From Sphingomonas sp. (lineage in GTDB: Bacteria; Pseudomonadota; Alphaproteobacteria; Sphingomonadales; Sphingomonadaceae): a stretch of 36,021 bases of DNA. Position numbers and translations under genes: made by a program. The stretch spans positions 1 through 36,021 of the forward strand of contig JACDEB010000012.1 of assembly GCA_013816595.1 (NCBI GenBank), read 5' to 3'. The notes under the pieces were generated by a model. The model did not search any database. It was given only the letters and a program-made list of their open reading frames with translations, and had not been told where the DNA came from. This document shows, in pieces, positions 35,014 through 36,021 of this stretch (position 1 is its first letter; every line of letters starts with the position of its first letter).

Positions 35014-35895
35014 CTAGATCGGCTCGCCGCTAAGGCGCTGGCAAATCATGTCGAGCTGATCGAGACTCGAATAGCTCAGGGTCACCGTCCCATTATTGCC
35101 CTTGTGACCGACCTGGACCTTGACCCCCAGTAGGTCGGTCAATTGGCGTTCGAGCGCGGCGAGGTCGGCATCGATCGGGCGTTCGGTCAGAATCAGCTCG
35201 CTTGGACCGCGTTTGGCTGATTTTGCGCGCGCCTCGGCCTGCCGGACCGACAATCCCTTGGCGATAATCTCGCGCGTCAGCGCCTCGGGGTCAGGCGCTG
35301 CGGCAATGGCCCGTGCATGGCCCATAGTGATATTGCCTTGAAATAGCGACAAGCGCACGAACTCGGGCAGATTGAGCAACCGCAGCAAATTGGTAATGTG
35401 GCTGCGCGATTTCTGGACGATCCGGGCAACGCCATCCTGGGTATGGCCGTGGCGTTCGATCAGCTGGCGATAGCCCTCGGCCTCCTCGATCGCGTTGAGG
35501 TCCTCGCGCTGGATATTTTCGATCAAAGCGAGTTCGGCGGTCGAATCGTCATCGACATTGCGAATGATCGCCGGAATGCGATGAAGGCCTGCGCGTTGCG
35601 CCGCCCGCCACCGCCGCTCGCCGGCGATAATCTGATAGCCGATGTCGGTTGGGCGCAGAAGGATCGGCTGGAGCACGCCGCGATCGGTAATCGATTGAGC
35701 GAGCTGCTGCAGCGCCGATTCGTCGAAATTGGTTCGCGGTTGCGCAGGATTTGGCCGAATTCTGCCGATTTCAACTTCCCTGATACCCTCTTCCGCTCCG
35801 GCCGATTCGTCGCCGGATGGACGGCCCTTGTCGGCGTCCCCGATCAACGCCGAAAGCCCGCGGCCGAGGCCCTTTGCCGGACGTTCGGCGCTCAT
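35014..35895 (-). CDS. parB: Chromosome-partitioning protein ParB
   Basis: 293 residues. The N-terminal [11 protein letters not shown] box contacts ParA. The CTP-binding domain has QPRTNFDE and GERRWRAA (92-99), then ENIQREDLN (126-134). The central helix-turn-helix (about 152-171, '[20 protein letters not shown]') binds parS, and the C-terminal dimerisation domain ends the protein. ParB is a CTPase clamp that loads at parS and spreads. The start ATG (35893-35895) overlaps the parA stop (ATGA). No canonical parS palindrome was found in this window. Confidence 0.97.
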   Translation of the reverse strand: MSAERPAKGLGRGLSALIGDADKGRPSGDESAGAEEGIREVEIGRIRPNPAQPRTNFDESALQQLAQSITDRGVLQPILLRPTDIGYQIIAGERRWRAAQRAGLHRIPAIIRNVDDDSTAELALIENIQREDLNAIEEAEGYRQLIERHGHTQDGVARIVQKSRSHITNLLRLLNLPEFVRLSLFQGNITMGHARAIAAAPDPEALTREIIAKGLSVRQAEARAKSAKRGPSELILTERPIDADLAALERQLTDLLGVKVQVGHKGNNGTVTLSYSSLDQLDMICQRLSGEPI

Positions 35896-36021
35896 GCCGC
35901 TTGGGCCAGCGATGGAAGCCGCCCGATGACTTCGCGGGCGAGGCGGATATAGGCCTCCGAACCAGCACAGCGAAGGTCGTAGATCAGCGCCGGCAGGCCG
36001 TGGCTCGGGGCCTCCGACAGG
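35892..36021 (-). CDS. parA: Chromosome-partitioning ATPase ParA (partial, C-terminal end)
   Basis: Only the last 42 codons lie in the window; the rest continues past base 36021. Read on the minus strand the frame ends '[18 protein letters not shown]' followed by '[13 protein letters not shown]', which is the standard C-terminus of ParA/Soj in alphaproteobacteria, where [10 protein letters not shown] is diagnostic. ParA is the Walker ATPase that moves ParB-parS complexes on the nucleoid. The TGA stop overlaps the parB ATG. Confidence 0.95.
   Translation of the reverse strand, partial: LSEAPSHGLPALIYDLRCAGSEAYIRLAREVIGRLPSLAQAA

Noticed and set aside
35014-36021. parS site near parAB
   Set aside because: I looked for the TGTTTCACGTGAAACA-type palindrome here and elsewhere in the window and found none; the sites are probably nearer the origin outside the window.
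1-36021. CRISPR array, insertion sequence, prophage or toxin-antitoxin module
   Set aside because: There are no regularly spaced direct repeats, transposase, integrase, phage structural or TA-like genes. The window is continuous housekeeping sequence.

Overview
The window is a dense, GC-rich stretch of chromosome from an alphaproteobacterium, most likely a sphingomonad (Sphingomonas/Sphingomicrobium-like). This rests on gene order recalled from the family, not on a search. The orders that point this way are rsmB-rpe-heparinase-purH, hemC-hemD-Mic60-like opposite tsaD-gpsA, ubiquinone hydroxylase/ftsK/lolA/xth, and DUF3576-leuS-lptE-holA beside parAB. An SDHAF4-like (DUF1674) gene next to rsmB fits the same picture. 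Almost everything is housekeeping. No phage, transposon, CRISPR array or toxin-antitoxin pair is visible.

Layout. 1-850: a small NTF2-like lipoprotein in slightly lower-GC sequence. 851-5214 (+): polA coupled to a polysaccharide-flippase-like membrane protein. 5230-10481 (-): operon rsmB > rpe > heparinase II/III-like > purH. 10504-10671 (+): SDHAF4-like gene divergent from rsmB, followed by a palindromic intergenic repeat. 10752-12769 (-): tsaD > gpsA. 12819-15213 (+): hemC > hemD > Mic60-like. 15333-20532 (+): three exported proteins, namely a beta-lactamase-fold serine hydrolase, a LolA-like protein and a 1072-residue BNR/propeller protein. 20582-20656 (-): tRNA-Gly(GCC). 20869-22409 (+): YbbN-like thioredoxin/TPR protein and a LON-substrate-binding-domain protein. 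22433-23647 (-): ubiquinone-type FAD hydroxylase. 23751-28871 (+): ftsK, lolA, a structured intergenic RNA candidate with a strong terminator, xth and ribA. 28868-29524 (-): YggS. 29599-30306 (-): a small predicted beta-barrel protein. 30515-34998 (+): DUF3576 lipoprotein, leuS, lptE, holA. 35014-36021 (-): parB and the C-terminal end of parA.

Genes are packed tightly. At least nine same-strand neighbours share a 4-bp ATGA stop/start overlap, and polA shares a TTGA overlap with the next gene, so translational coupling is the rule. Functional groups are DNA replication and segregation (polA, holA, xth, ftsK, parAB), tetrapyrrole and membrane organisation (hemCD plus Mic60-like), outer-membrane lipoprotein/LPS biogenesis (lolA, LolA-like, lptE, flippase), tRNA and rRNA modification and charging (tsaD, rsmB, leuS), and cofactors (ribA, YggS, ubiquinone hydroxylase).

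I did not find an obvious large new system. The best candidates for something undescribed are the structured RNA region after lolA, a GTP cyclohydrolase II carrying a decayed DHBP-synthase domain, the class A beta-lactamase-like hydrolase with a Gln at the Asn170 position, and the LolA-like/BNR-propeller pair.
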